DNA of 64,000 bases from Engraulis encrasicolus (Eukaryota; Chordata; Actinopteri; Clupeiformes; Engraulidae). The DNA lies in assembly GCF_034702125.1 (NCBI RefSeq), contig NC_085861.1:4079645-4143644 (forward strand). Reading direction: 5' to 3'. Positions 34,028-48,877 of the stretch are shown here, piece by piece; within the stretch, counting starts at the first letter, position 1, and each line of letters starts with the position of its first letter. A model generated the notes under the pieces. That model ran no database searches, was not told the DNA's origin, and worked only from the letters and a program-made list of their open reading frames with translations. The position numbers were made by a program, and so were the translations under genes.

Positions 34028-35091
34028 AAAAATATATTTATAAAAAACAAAGGACAATCAAGTCCCAAAGTAATTTAGATGTAGCTTCTTTATTATGGAA
34101 AATATTATTTATATGATACGTGAGTGGTGGTTGTCCCCACTATAGAAAACATGTTTTAGTTTTTTGCACAAAAAAAAATGCTGTCCCAGATTTTCACGTC
34201 ATTACTGAAACCTTTTACACTTATGCTCATAATATGACATGCTGAGTTGATTCGCAATATCCATTTGAAGTACCGGTATACAGTAAATGCATGAGCAAGT
34301 TTGAAAATCATCAGAAAATCCTTAAAGAAGATCACTACCGATCACAGAGTATTTTTTTTGTTTTTACCAATGTTTTGATGATATGAGCTATGGTAGATAG
34401 AATATGTTTTTGTATTCTGAAAGCATTTTTTTTTTTTTACGATTTTAACGAATATATGAGTCTGGAATGTGCATCAGTATCTTTATGGTAATCACAGGAA
34501 AATGTTCTAAAAATGCAATTAATTTGACAATCTTCTCTTTGCGTGGAGTTAACAAAAGATTTTCAAATGATTATTACCAAGACACCAGCGTTAAAAAAAC
34601 CTAAAACATACATTTAGAAGATCAACGAAAATAAAAATCAGAATATTGTACATTTTCCTAATGCCACAGTGTTTCGGTAGTGACAAATTTAGGGAGAGAA
34701 ACAATAGTTTTATAGAAAAAATGTATAGAATCGCCCACATTCTTGGACCACAAACATTATTGGTCTATGGGTTAAACTCATTGACACAGACTGGTTACAT
34801 TTTTCTGCCAACTGGTGTTGGCCCTTATCAGTATTGGTCAATATAATTTGAAGATGTTCTAGTCTTACAGGGATTTTCATGAAGAAGAAAATGCAGAGGA
34901 CTATATGAAGTAATGATTACATGCCAGGTGTGTCATTACATAATGTAGGCTAGGCCTTTTGTGGCACCTCTGGAAAGCTAAACTGTAGTTACTGCTTCAT
35001 ACCTAAGTAATAGACAATGAGCTTTAATTGCAATCAAGAGGACAAACTGTTCTAACAGAGAGAACTTAAAGAATCTCTGGTTCTAACTTAC

Positions 35092-35165
35092 CTTGTGACA
35101 GTTGTTTACCACCAAGTCAGAATGAGCTTCTTTTGTCGTGCCTTGCTACTAATGTACAGCACCAG
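35092..35165 (-). other. MS4A gene 2 non-coding first exon
   Basis: Same donor and flanks as at 4582; the 5' limit is not determined. Confidence 0.55.
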
Positions 35166-35204
35166 TTCCACACGTATGAGATTTCATTGTGGTCGTGTGG
35201 CTGG

Positions 35205-35350
35205 CAGTGTTGCCAGATTGGACGGGTGCCCGCCCAATTGGGCTACTTGGGATGAGCGTAATTTGTTGAATTTGGGCGGAATTTAGCGCATTTTGGCTGT
35301 TTTTGAGAACCTTTTGGGCGGGATTTGGTCAGACACACCTGGCAACACTG
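35205..35350. mobile_element. hAT-like MITE upstream of MS4A gene 2
   Basis: Same 146-base insertion as 4695-4840. Confidence 0.75.
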
Positions 35351-35580
35351 GAGGATGGCACATATCTTCTAGGGTAGTAAACGACAGACTGTGTTTCCTG
35401 TCTACTTCATGGAAAACATGTCAATGTGGTTATTGAGGTGACCTATTTACACTGCACTGGTTTAAGTCAAACTCTTGCAAGTTGCAAAAGGTGTACAAAG
35501 GGTACAGTATTAGTATGATCAAGTAGGTAGCAGGCTTCACTCAGGTTTCTTGATAACCTTTAAGGGTGCTGTCCCAAATG

Positions 35581-35811
35581 AATACTTAGAATCAAAGAAA
35601 GGGGGGGCGCACCTTGCATCAATTTTTTTCTTTTTTCTTTATTTTTTTGTGCACAGACGCGTTTCGGCGTGTGCCCTCCTCAGTGTGCAACCCACTGAGT
35701 GGTTGCACACTGAGGAAGTCACACGCCAAAACGCGTCTGTGCACAAAAAATAAAGAAAAAAGAAAAAAATTGATGCAAGGTGCGCCCACCTTTTCTTTGA
35801 TTCACAGTATT
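35581..35811. repeat. Palindrome, unit 2 copy
   Basis: Counterpart of 5071-5300; the left arm has mutated to a G-run (aagggggggcgc), so pairing is slightly poorer. Confidence 0.88.
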
Positions 35812-38405
35812 AGTATGCCAATCCATACCATCACGCCAATACCATTTATTTTTCAATCTTGGCATATGAATTACAGTCAAACCCCTGCCCCAGCACCACC
35901 AATTTGAGGAACACGGATACGATTTACACTTGTCAGTGCAAATGGCAGGCCTGTAGTGTGCAGAGAACCATTTAGCAGAAATGAAGACCACATTGGGGGA
36001 AAAAACAGCAGAGGGGCGAGGGGCCTAGCCTATATATCGTTCAGATTCCTTTTCTATGTCATTTTATCTAGTCCAATAGTAATGCTGAGAAAACCCTTCA
36101 GTTTTACTTCAGAAAAGCTTAGCTTGGTTGTCCCAGGTTGGAAGGATGAAGTGACCTGTACTGAGTGTGCACTGAGTCTGACAAGAAATGTCCATGAGAA
36201 TGCAGCTCGTGTTCATAACTAGCCTGGTAAACCAGCGCCACCCACTGGACTGCCGAAAATGTTCAGCTGCGAGTGGGTCTGGCCTCGGATCTGAGAACGT
36301 TTTGAATAGAAATGCACCGGATCCTGATTTTTAGGATCCTGCCGGATACCGGATCCACTGCTTAAGATCCTGCCGGGTCCGGAACCGGATACCGGATCCT
36401 ACGAAAGGGTTGAAACACATAGCCAACTCGCACACGTAGACCCTTTTTATTACGTTGGCGTAAACTATTTTTAAGACTCACTGGCTTACTGCCACACTTC
36501 CTTAAACGGCCGCTTCCAAAGGGCTTTTACTCCATGTAGCGATTGGGGTTGTGAAAGACTGACTGAAAAGCCTAGGCTACGTAAAAAGTAGAGATGTCCC
36601 AGATCCTGATTTTTAGGTAACTGCCGGATACCGGATCCACTGCTTAAGATCCTGCCGGATCCGGATAGTCTGAAAAACCCTATTATCCTGCCAGATCCGG
36701 AACCGGATCTTGGATCCTGTACATCTCTAGTTTTGAACACTGTGCCCTGAGTCTGGCAAACCCAATCACAATGCAGAGATTTGTTTTGAATCAAAGCGGG
36801 CAGCGTTTTGAGGGAGTGATGACGAATCTCGCAACACCGTTGGGAAAGCACATCAACGGCAAAGAGCGCCGGCACGGTTTGAAAAAACAACAGGTTGTTC
36901 TCATCAACAATCTTCGGAGGTATCGTTCATCGGGGCCAGACTAAATTACTCCGGTCTCACATTTAGGCTGGTTTATCAGGCTAGTTCATAACGTCTTCTT
37001 CACCCTCTGCTGTCAAAATAATAGTGCGGTATGGATGCAGCTTTGGGAGGAGTCTGCACACTGATATCAAACAAACTCTCTTTTATCTTAGTCATTCCCT
37101 AATACTATGCATTCAGCTTAACACACTGGTCAAACCCACATAGTTTACCTAACTTACTTAGGCTACTTACTATGGCCAAATCCATGTCGTATTGTATTCC
37201 ATTACAAGCTGTTTATTAAAGGAAACCACCGCTGATTATTTGTATGTGCTTGTTTCTCCACTACAATAAACCAGTTGAGATTTAGAGATTTCTAAAATCA
37301 ATCACAAAATCCATTTGCTTATTGTTAATCCATTTAATCATTTATTCCTGTGGATCTGGTCGAGGACCTCTATCCATTAGAAATAATTGAATCGCAATAT
37401 CACAGACCATAATAGCCAAACAATGCTAGTAGCCTATCTACTGCCAGACTGAATGCTACAAGAGACACATCTAGAGACTGGCTGTAAAACATTCAGAACA
37501 CTTTTTTCAAAGAAGTTCATAAAGAGAAACAAGCGTCTAGCCCTAAAAAGTATTTTGTTTAAATACATACGATCTTATTTTTATTAGTTCATCATAAAAA
37601 ATATCCTTTTGCAGTCTTTCAAAGAAAATCAGAGGCAGATACAACACAATGGATGGCCCCACCCAGGCTGTGGTTTACAAATATACCATCAGAATATGTA
37701 TTGTGGAATAAATGAACAAATAAAAATGCTTTTTATTAGGAAGGAACTGACATTACTACATATATAGCACATGGCATGAAATGTCACTGATTCTTGTCAG
37801 CACCAGACACAATTAAGAGTTTAAAAAAATATTTTGTATTAAAATGCAGAATTGTTTTGATAATTCTACAGCATTGAAAATACATATTGTAAAAATATGC
37901 ATATAAAAACATGCAAAACACATAAAACTCCCTCTGACGCATGGTGACACCAATCTGTCGGTGGTGACAGGGGGTCTTATTCATTAAATTGAATTGCGCT
38001 GGTTAACCCATTTTAGCCTGATGCTGCGTAGACACAGTTTGACCTTTGGCACCTGGAGCGACATATATGTTGCATTCAGGCTCTTGAGATTTGCGTTTTT
38101 CACTGAAAATTTTGGCATGTTAGAGTTGAATGAACACATTCATGAACTCATTCAATTTTTTATGTACCTTAAGTAGCCTACTGTACCTTTGTGTAACATA
38201 CCCTTGATCATTACCTGGATTTATTTTGTTCATGGAAATGTAATTGTTTTTCAACATAATTAGCACTTTTATGGGTGGGACATGTTTTGCCAAACTTTCA
38301 AGAATCAGTGATGTACAGACTTAGTTTCTCCTTTCATTCTCCAAATTTCCTTTTCAAGCAACAATGTTTCCTCTGAATCAGAGCCGGGGTGAAAGAATAG
38401 GACAA
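35812..38405. other. Spacer between MS4A gene 2 promoter and Ly6 gene 2
   Basis: Near-identical to 5301-7891. Holds GGATCC-rich MITE pieces at 36306-36397 (partial) and 36589-36729 (complete). No gene seen. Confidence 0.5.
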
Positions 38406-38592
38406 TTGCTACGTTTACATGATGTTTTTAATCCCGAATGAATAATTCCGAATTAAATAGTTGTGTTTACTTTGATCTTTCATTTAATTCTGAATTGCTA
38501 AGTGTTTACATGATGTTTTCAAAGCGGAATTAAGCTTTATTCAGAAATCAGTGAGTTCATTCTGAATTAAATGTGTCATGTAAACGTAGCAA
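38406..38592. mobile_element. MITE beside the Ly6 gene 2 3' end
   Basis: Same 187-base element as 7892-8078, again with an AATAAA on the minus strand about 350 bases past the stop. Confidence 0.8.
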
Positions 38593-38886
38593 ATGTTACC
38601 ATCATCTGAACCTGCACACAGGAAGCCAGTGGTGGGGCACAGGGAGGAGGATGGAGCAGGTCTCAGATCAGGGCAGCACAAAGATGGAGGACAGGGGCAC
38701 CAGCAGGAGCAGCAGGGAGGAGGATGGAGCAGGTCTCAGATCAGGGCAGCACAAAGATGGAGGCCAGGGGCACCAGCAGGAGCAGGAGGGAGGAGGATGG
38801 AGCAGGTCTCAGATCAGGGCAGCACAAAGATGGAGGACAGGGGCACCAGCAGGAGCAGCAGGGAGGAGGATGGAGCAGGTCTCAGA

Positions 38887-41108
<2,222 letters not shown>

Positions 41109-41298
41109 CTCAGTGTGGAGCAGATGTGACTGGGAAGTATTCTGTGAATTGTTCCTGCTTATGGTGGACAACCAAAGGTAAAGTTATGGTCAACTGCCAG
41201 AGCTCATGGATACAATGCCATAAGGCGCAAACTTGTACTTTCCCCAATTTTGTACTTTGAACATGGCATAGGCCTAGTTACAGTTCTGTATCATTTAA

Positions 41299-41577
41299 AG
41301 GGATACTGTCCCATTTTGGAAATAAGCTTATTTTACACCTCCCCTTGAGTTAAATAATAGGGTTTGACCGTCCTCCTGTACTTTCAACCGTTCTCAGGGT
41401 ATGGCAGTGCACATTTTACCTCCAAGCTAGCAGTTAACATTGAGTCCTATGAGACCAGCTGGCGGCTAACTGGTCTCATAGGACTCAATGAAAGTATAAG
41501 AGAAAGGTAAAACCCTATTATTTAACTCAAGGGGAGGTGTAAAATAAGCTTATTTCCAAAAATGGGACAGTATCACT
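41299..41577. mobile_element. piggyBac-like MITE upstream of Ly6 gene 2
   Basis: Same 279-base element and TTAA flanks as 10534-10812. Confidence 0.82.
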
Positions 41578-41581
41578 TTAA

Positions 41582-43104
41582 GGTCCAAGAAAAGGAACAC
41601 TTTTGTGGTTTTAGATTCGTGCCCTTGTTAACCTTGTGTACCTTTATTTCTGAGAATACATGGCAATTTGCTTTGGGCCTATTGTTAACTGTCCAATGCT
41701 GGTATACAAATCAATTACATTTCCGTAAACAGATTTACAGTAAGAGCAAAAACTATGGAATCTTACTTTACGTAAATTTTCATGACAAATGATATGACAC
41801 AAAACATTGGTTACATTTTGAAAACCCAATGGAAATTTTAGAGGAATGTATTCAAACATTTTGGAATTCCTTAAAATATTTTTGAATATCACTGACCAAA
41901 ACTTTAATGCACATATGAAAAAGTCTGTCGAGTAACTTGTTTTCCCTCTGTGTGTTTGTAACTGATAAAGACTTGCCATCTTGCAACTTTGCGGAGTGCA
42001 CAGTGAACTTAACCAAAAAAAAAAAAAAAAATCCAATTTCCAATTTCCTTCCTAAAATCAGTTGAAATTACCTTCAACCAGAGGTGTCAAAAGTAAAAGT
42101 ACATTTGTGGTGTAATTACAACACTAGCACATGGCATTACATAGCTGTTACACCATTTACTGCACTGCACCTAATGAGATAGATAGACTGTGTATACTGA
42201 AAAACACTGAAAACCTAACAAGGATCCAACACAAATTTGATCCAAACAGTGCAGAGTTAGCTCATCGTAAGACAAGTACACGGGTCTCCATGCTTCTCGG
42301 ATAAGTAACTTGTGTTGGAAGGAAACTGTGTTTCTTTTTTTTTACTTTTACATTTGACACCTCTGCTTTTAATGTATTATGTTCACCTTTAGTAACTGTT
42401 TTTTTTTCAGGATCAGGAATTCACTCTTTCATTTGTGACTTATGCCTGACCAGATTACTTTTTTGCTGTTTAAGAATGACATGGAAATTTAAACATTAAC
42501 ATGTTTAAGTGGGTGACATAATGGCTGAAGGTGCCAGAAGCTTCACTCTTACGCTGAATCTCAAATGGTGCGCTTGTATACTTCAGTGTTCATGTTTCAG
42601 TGTGTATGGCGTATTAGTTACGCACTGAAAGATAGTGTTCGAAGTGCACAAGTGCACCATTTGAGATCCAACTTTAGTCTCTTACACTATAGTAGTTCTT
42701 CAATATGGCTAATATGGCTAGTAGACGCCTGTGATTCAAATGGGGCCACCTGAAATGCCTAGGTGGGAAAAAATGAATACTAAAAATATATTATAATAAT
42801 AAATATATATGTATAAATACAATATATTACAATTAATACTCTGAATGCAGAACACAGAATAAAATCTTACACTTTTAGAAATAAATAGTATTAATAGTAT
42901 TAACACTTTTTTTGGTTGTGAAAAAATGTGTATGGGGTCCCCAGAAATTTGAGAAGTCAAAATGAGGTCTCGGCCAAAAACGGTTGGAAATCGCTGACAT
43001 ACACTGACCTGTGGAAGGGTAAACTTACCGCTGCCCAGATATAAGTAAAGGACAATGAGCTCTACTTGAATTAAAATGAAGAAGATAAAACTGCTCTAAC
43101 TTAC
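41582..43104. other. Spacer upstream of Ly6 gene 2
   Basis: Unit 2 version of 10817-13992, without the two unit 1 insertions. Contains the short inverted-repeat element at 42553-42671. No coding exon recognised. Confidence 0.5.
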
Positions 43105-43175
43105 CTTGTGACAGATGTTCACCACCAAGTCAGAATGAGCTTCTTGTGTCGTGCCTTGTTACTAATGTAGCCTAC
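43105..43175 (-). other. Second copy of MS4A non-coding first exon, upstream of Ly6 gene 2
   Basis: Unit 2 counterpart of 13993, 2 kb upstream of the Ly6 gene 2 ATG, donor intact. Confidence 0.5.
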
Positions 43176-44100
43176 AGCACCAGTTCCACATGTATGTGGT
43201 TGCAATGTGGCCTTGTCGTGTGGCTAGCACAATAGCCAGAGACAACAGGACTGCGTCTCGTGTCTAGTTCATGGAAAACATGCCAATGTGGTTATAGAGG
43301 TGACCTATTTACACGAGAAATGAAGAAAAAAACGCACACCGATGACCTATTTACACTGGACTGGTTTCAGTCAAACTCATGCAAGTTGCAAAAGGTGTAC
43401 AAAGTGGTCTGAGGGTGTAGTGTAGATATGAGCATATCAAACCATACCATCATACCAGTACCATTTATTATTAATATCTTGGTATATGAAAAAAGCTAGA
43501 ACACTAAAATAATGACACTTTTCAACATTTTCAGGAACACTTATATGATTGATTGACACTTTTTGGTGTAAATGGCAGGCCTGTAGTGAGCAGCGAATCC
43601 TTTTCAAATACTGTAGACCACAATGGAAAAAACACTCCTGAACTGGGCTGAGCTGGGACACAAATTCAGGCCGGGCGTTTTCAGCCAAGATCGGTCCGCC
43701 AGGCATTGAGAGAGATAATGAAGTCTGTGGCAAGATTATAAGTCATCTATTGTGAACTATTTTTTACCACAACAGCCCTCTTAAGCGTTATAAATTTGTT
43801 GTTACCAGAATGGCAATGACCAAGTCTTGGTGCATTACTAAAGGCCCTGTGTCACTATGGTAGTTAACTTTTCAAAGATTTGAAGTCATCTAATATGAAC
43901 TATTTTTACCACAACAGATACATTTGTTGTTACCAGAATGGCAATGACCAAGTCTTGGTGCATTACTAAAGGCCCTGTGTCATGTCATAGTGTCACTATG
44001 GTAGTTATCTTTTCAATGACTATTACAGCGTGCCACTGGAGGTACGGCGTGCATTAAGGGGCTACATCTGACTCAGAGAGGTCTGCTGTTGCGGAATAAG

Positions 44101-44335
44101 GACTGATACCACTACATTGAGGGGAGGAGCAGGTCAAAATCATCAACAGTCCACTGGGGACTGATGCCACTACATTGAGGGGAGGAGCAGGCCAAAATCA
44201 TCAACAGTCCACTGGGGACTGATACCACTACACTGAGGGAAGAGCCAGGACAAAATCATCAACAATCCACTGAGCACTGATACCACTACACTGAGGGAAG
44301 AGCCAGGACAAAATCATCAACAATCCACTGGGCAA
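44101..44335. repeat. 58-base minisatellite, four units in unit 2
   Basis: CTGAT(A/G)CCACTACA repeats at 44103, 44161, 44219 and 44277, each 58 bases apart. Confidence 0.9.
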
Positions 44336-44386
44336 ATGCCCTGTACGCCTTCTGGCCAGTGCAGCCAAGCTTGTGGCAGAGAGGCC

Positions 44387-44455
44387 TAGTGCCATACAGA
44401 CACACGTACACACACAAACACACACAGCCACGCACGCACGCACACACACACACAC
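44387..44455. repeat. CA microsatellite (left flank of retroelement, unit 2)
   Basis: Short CA/CGCA tract joined to the retroelement 3' end. Confidence 0.85.
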
Positions 44456-45953
44456 TTGATTACTTTTATTTGGACCCAAGAGACAAGCATTAAGGTACAA
44501 GATCCAAATATTTTGGAATAGGCTATTGACAGGCTGGCAGATTTTAAAAGACTTACACACTTACTTATGCCAACATTGTTGTTACAAAATATGAAACATC
44601 ATTCAAGGATAAACATAACATCTTCATCTCCATATTTGCATGCTACCTATTATAGCTGAAACAGAGCACAATTTTGCCAGTGTTGTTGCACTCCCTTTCT
44701 GCAGTCCCGCAATCTGCAGCCCTCTGACAACATTCTTAGGTATGTGGCCTAAGCTACCAAAAATTAAGACTATTAATTTGCATTGATATCCAAGCTGGAG
44801 GATGTGTTCCTGTAATGGTTGGTAGCTCAGTAGCTTGGAATAATAGCAGGTGTCCAATAAGCACAGAATTATCTGAAGTGTTTACCATTACAATGTCTGG
44901 AGTATTTGGGATGTTTTTAAAATAGTCATTATCAACATCATGGTTATGGTTAAACCAGTCCATTTTCACAGTATTGTGTAGGAAAAAATTGCAGTCATAT
45001 CCAATGTTAACGTTTTTCAAGTCTTTTGCAACCAGACTGACAAGGCGGTCGTGCCTGGCCACATACTGTCCTTTGTAATAATGGCATCCATTTACAATGT
45101 GGGCTACAGTTTCATTCTCGTGACCATGTGTAAGCCATATGCAATTTGGGTTGAATTGTGAGGGGTTGTTGCCAAATTGTATCTAGTTGGGAGGCATTGT
45201 AGTCTTGCTTTGATTACAAAAATGAGGATTTCTTCTGATATGGACTTGTTTTTTAGGACAGAATGTTATACTGACTGGTCAGCAGATTGAAGGTGCGCTA
45301 ACTTCCCCAGTAATTTTAGACTTTTCCAATGTTGCACATTTTGTTCTTGTTTGTGATGTAGGAGGGAATGTCTAATGTTCTTAATTTGTAGTTGGCAGGG
45401 TGAGGTATTTGAATTCAAAACCACCAGGGTGGATATCTGATGATTAGATCTCTAGCGCTACGGCTGTTCCATCGGGTCCCAACCAGTTGAGTTCTACTCC
45501 TGTGCGTTGGCAAAGGTCGTTTAGATCAATCCAGTCAGAGTGCACGACAAATCCCGCCGCCTTGATGTCCAATTTTCTGTTTTGTTTCAGTCTGAACCCG
45601 AGGAACTGGGGCTCATTTGTGGAGGCAGCAGGTATTTTGCGTCGCTGTAGATGTAGGAGAAGCGATTCACGTGACAGCTGTCTGACTGCTGGGTCGTCGT
45701 TGTTCAACATGTTGATCAGATGGGCAATCTTAACAGAGGTGTAAAGCCATTCAATATTTGGGACGCCTCGGCCCCCAATTCTGCGCGGTTGGTGAATAAT
45801 GTCCTGTGTAGTATGACTGTTAAGTCCAAGCCATTTTATAACATGGTCAGCGTCTGCTGTGCGATGTGGACGTTAGGGAAAAGGTGCTGGATTTTAGCTA
45901 CGGCTATGACACTAATTGCTTCAATTTTCATCATGATGGGGAGGGGAGAAGAC
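44456..45953 (-). mobile_element. Non-LTR retrotransposon fragment with restriction-like endonuclease, unit 2 copy
   Basis: Near-identical to 15186-16688, including the zinc-knuckle-like segment and TPDIVMVN. A 4-base deletion at about 45450 (taga-tct versus tagatacgtct) cuts one frame. CA repeats flank both ends. Confidence 0.75.
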
Positions 45954-46064
<111 letters not shown>

Positions 46065-46287
46065 AGGCTACATAAAATATGTGCACTGTTGCTTTGTTGC
46101 AATCGCTTTCATCTGTGGAAAACCTGTTAGGCCAAACCTGTTTCACCTCAGTGCTGCAGTGAAGCAACGTGTGCATGTAGTCAATACGAGGTGACAACAA
46201 CAACATCCCAATGTGCTTCAGTTAGTTAGCATTCTTGTTAGTCTTTCCTCATTCTCTCAATCACCTCAAATCAGGAGCTGTTAAAGG

Positions 46288-46428
46288 TAGAGATGCACTG
46301 GATCCAGGATCCGGTTCCGGATCCGGCAGGATAATAGGGTTTCTCACAGGGTCCACGTCCGGCAGGATCTTAAGCAGTGGATCCGGTATCCGGTAGGATC
46401 CTAAAAATAAGGATCTGGTGCATCTCTA
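46288..46428. mobile_element. GGATCC-rich MITE, unit 2
   Basis: Counterpart of 17059-17198; complete CATCTCTA right end. Confidence 0.72.
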
Positions 46429-46659
46429 GTTTTTACGTAGCCTGATGGAGTAGTAGAGGTAGTGTTGCCACATGTCCAGGTTTGTCCTGGATTGTCCCGG
46501 TTTTTATTGTCTGTCTGGGTAAATTAACTGGACTGTCCCGATTTTTTATAATGCGCAGCTTCATATTACCCCATTGAAATAAACACATACTATCATTAAT
46601 GATTCGTGCTTACGCATCAATTTGTTTTTTACCACTGAAATGTGGCAAGCCTAAGTAGA

Positions 46660-47440
46660 GGTTAAATGCGGGGTTCCACAAGGAAGTTGTTTGGGCCCTT
46701 TAATGTTTTCCATCTTCACCAATGACCTTCCATTTACTATAAAAGACGCCAAAGGTTGCATTGTATGCAGAAGACACAACAGTGTATGGCATCCGCCAAA
46801 TACACATCAGCTCTCACAGAGATGAAAACAGTGGATAGTGCCTTGGTTCTGAGTCAGGTGGACTACTGTAACATAGTATGGTCTAATAAATGCATGTACA
46901 ACACATCTAGCTACACTTCAGGTAGTGCAAAACAAGGCAGCAAGACAAGTCCTCCAATGCTCACAATACACCAGCATTATATGCACTTTTCTTTACACTG
47001 GCTAAAAGTTGAGGATATATTTAGGTTAGGTTAGGTTAGGTTAGGTTTCTTTATTAGTCTCCACGAAGGAGAAATTTGCTTTGGAGACAGGGAGGTTGCA
47101 GCATCATAAAAAACACATAGAACACATAGGACACATGACACCAACACAGAAAAACAAACAACAGTAAAACAATAGAAGAAAAACAGTGACTTTATAGTGA
47201 CTTTATTGACCTTAACATGGGCAATTTAAGATATTAAACCCCCTCTGAAACAACATAGCAGATTCTGTATAGCTTCTAACACTCGTATTTATAATACAAG
47301 GTCTGCAACGACAGGAGCATTTGTAGTACCTTCTGCTAACACTAAGGCCCTACTGTAGCGAACACTGGGATACAGAGCAATCACTGGATGGAACAGTATG
47401 CCAACTTTTATCACAGAAATATGTTCTAAATCCAGTTTAA
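46660..47440 (+). mobile_element. LINE reverse-transcriptase remnant, unit 2
   Basis: Same relic as 17430-18240, interrupted by the same GGTTA-tailed retroposon at about 47022-47260. Confidence 0.7.
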
Positions 47441-47842
47441 AAAACAAAACAAAAAACAAGTTAAGACACTTTTAGGAAAGAGTTATTTTTAAGATGGTTG
47501 ATATTGATATTGATAAATTGATATTTATTAGCTGATTGTAGTCAATTGTGTATTTTGAAGGTCTTTTGCTTCTATACTGTAATATGTTGTTGTATTGATG
47601 TTGTAACTTTTAATAATGGGGATCCAACATATAAACAAAATAAACAAGCGATGTGTGCATATAAACAACACATGATAAATTTAAACCGTACATACATGAC
47701 AAAAACAACAGGCGAATGTGACTTTCCTCATTCTCTCAATCCCCTCATATCAGGAGCTGTGATTTCATAGGCCTAGGTATTAAAAAGCTATCGGTGGTAC
47801 ATTCTCTTCATCTGCTTAAAGAGTAACATCAGACAGTCCTGC

Positions 47843-48610
47843 ATTGTACTGTACTGCAATGTACCGTAACGTAGGCTACTGTACTATACTGTACCACACT
47901 GCTGTACTGTAGGCTACTGTACTGTTACTGTACCACACTGCTGTACTGTGCTGTACTGTACTGCAATGTACGGTAACGTAGGCTACTGTACTGTACTGTA
48001 CTGTACTGCTGCAATGTAACGTAACATAGGCTACTGTACTGTACTGTACTGTACTGTACTGTACTGTGCTGTAACGTAGGCTACTGTGCTGTACTGTACT
48101 GTGCTGTAACGTAGGCTACCGTGCTGTACTGTACTGTACTGTACTGCAATGTACGGTAACGTAGGCTACTGTACTGTACTGTACTGTACTGCAATGTACG
48201 GTAACGTAGGCTACTGTACTGTACTGTACTGTACTGCTGCAATGTAACGTAACATAGGCTACTGTACTGTACTGTACTGTACTGTACTGTACTGTGCTGT
48301 AACGTAGGCTACTGTGCTGTACTGTACTGTGCTGTAACGTAGGCTACCGTGCTGTACTGTACTGTACTGTACTGCAATGTATGGTAAGGTAGGCTACTGT
48401 ACTGTACTGTACCACACTGCTGTACTGCAATGTACGGTAACGTAGGCTACTGTACTGTACTGTACTGTACTGCTGTACTGTGCTGCACGGTATGGTATGG
48501 TACGGTATGGTGTATGGTAACGTAGGCTACTGTACTGTACTGTACTGCAATGTACCGTAACGTAGGCTACTGTACTATACTGTACCACACTGCTGTACTG
48601 TGCTGTGGCT
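47843..48610. repeat. GTACT-rich minisatellite (long allele)
   Basis: About 770 bases of CTGTACTGTACTGCAATGTA and GTAACGTAGGCTACTGT units, with a higher-order period visible as a near-repeat of 47950-48130 at 48130-48375. Confidence 0.92.
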
Positions 48611-48695
48611 GTGCTGTAATGTCAAGTACTGTATATTCATAGATTATAAAGTGGATACTAAATATAAAATAAAAAATATAAGCTAAGACACACAT

Positions 48696-48701
48696 TTTAT
48701 T
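48696..48701 (-). terminator. Polyadenylation signal of MS4A gene 3
   Basis: AATAAA on the minus strand about 125 bases past the stop codon; same position as at gene 2. Confidence 0.55.
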
Positions 48702-48823
48702 CATTTACATGTAATGTAAAAAAAAAACCTGACAGCCTCCAATTCAATGCTACATGCAGGCTCCTGAGTAGTTAATTTATTTGTCAGGTTTGGGGCAGAT
48801 CTTGACCTCTCCTCCTCAGGCCC

Positions 48824-48877
48824 TCAGCTCTTGCTGTAAGCAGGAGGCTCCACGGTGGGTGGGAAGGCAGCAGGTGT
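48824..48877 (-). CDS. MS4A gene 3, last exon
   Basis: TPAAFPPTVEPPAYSKS and TGA at 48824-48826; ttttccag acceptor. Confidence 0.8.
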   Translation of the reverse strand, partial: TPAAFPPTVEPPAYSKS

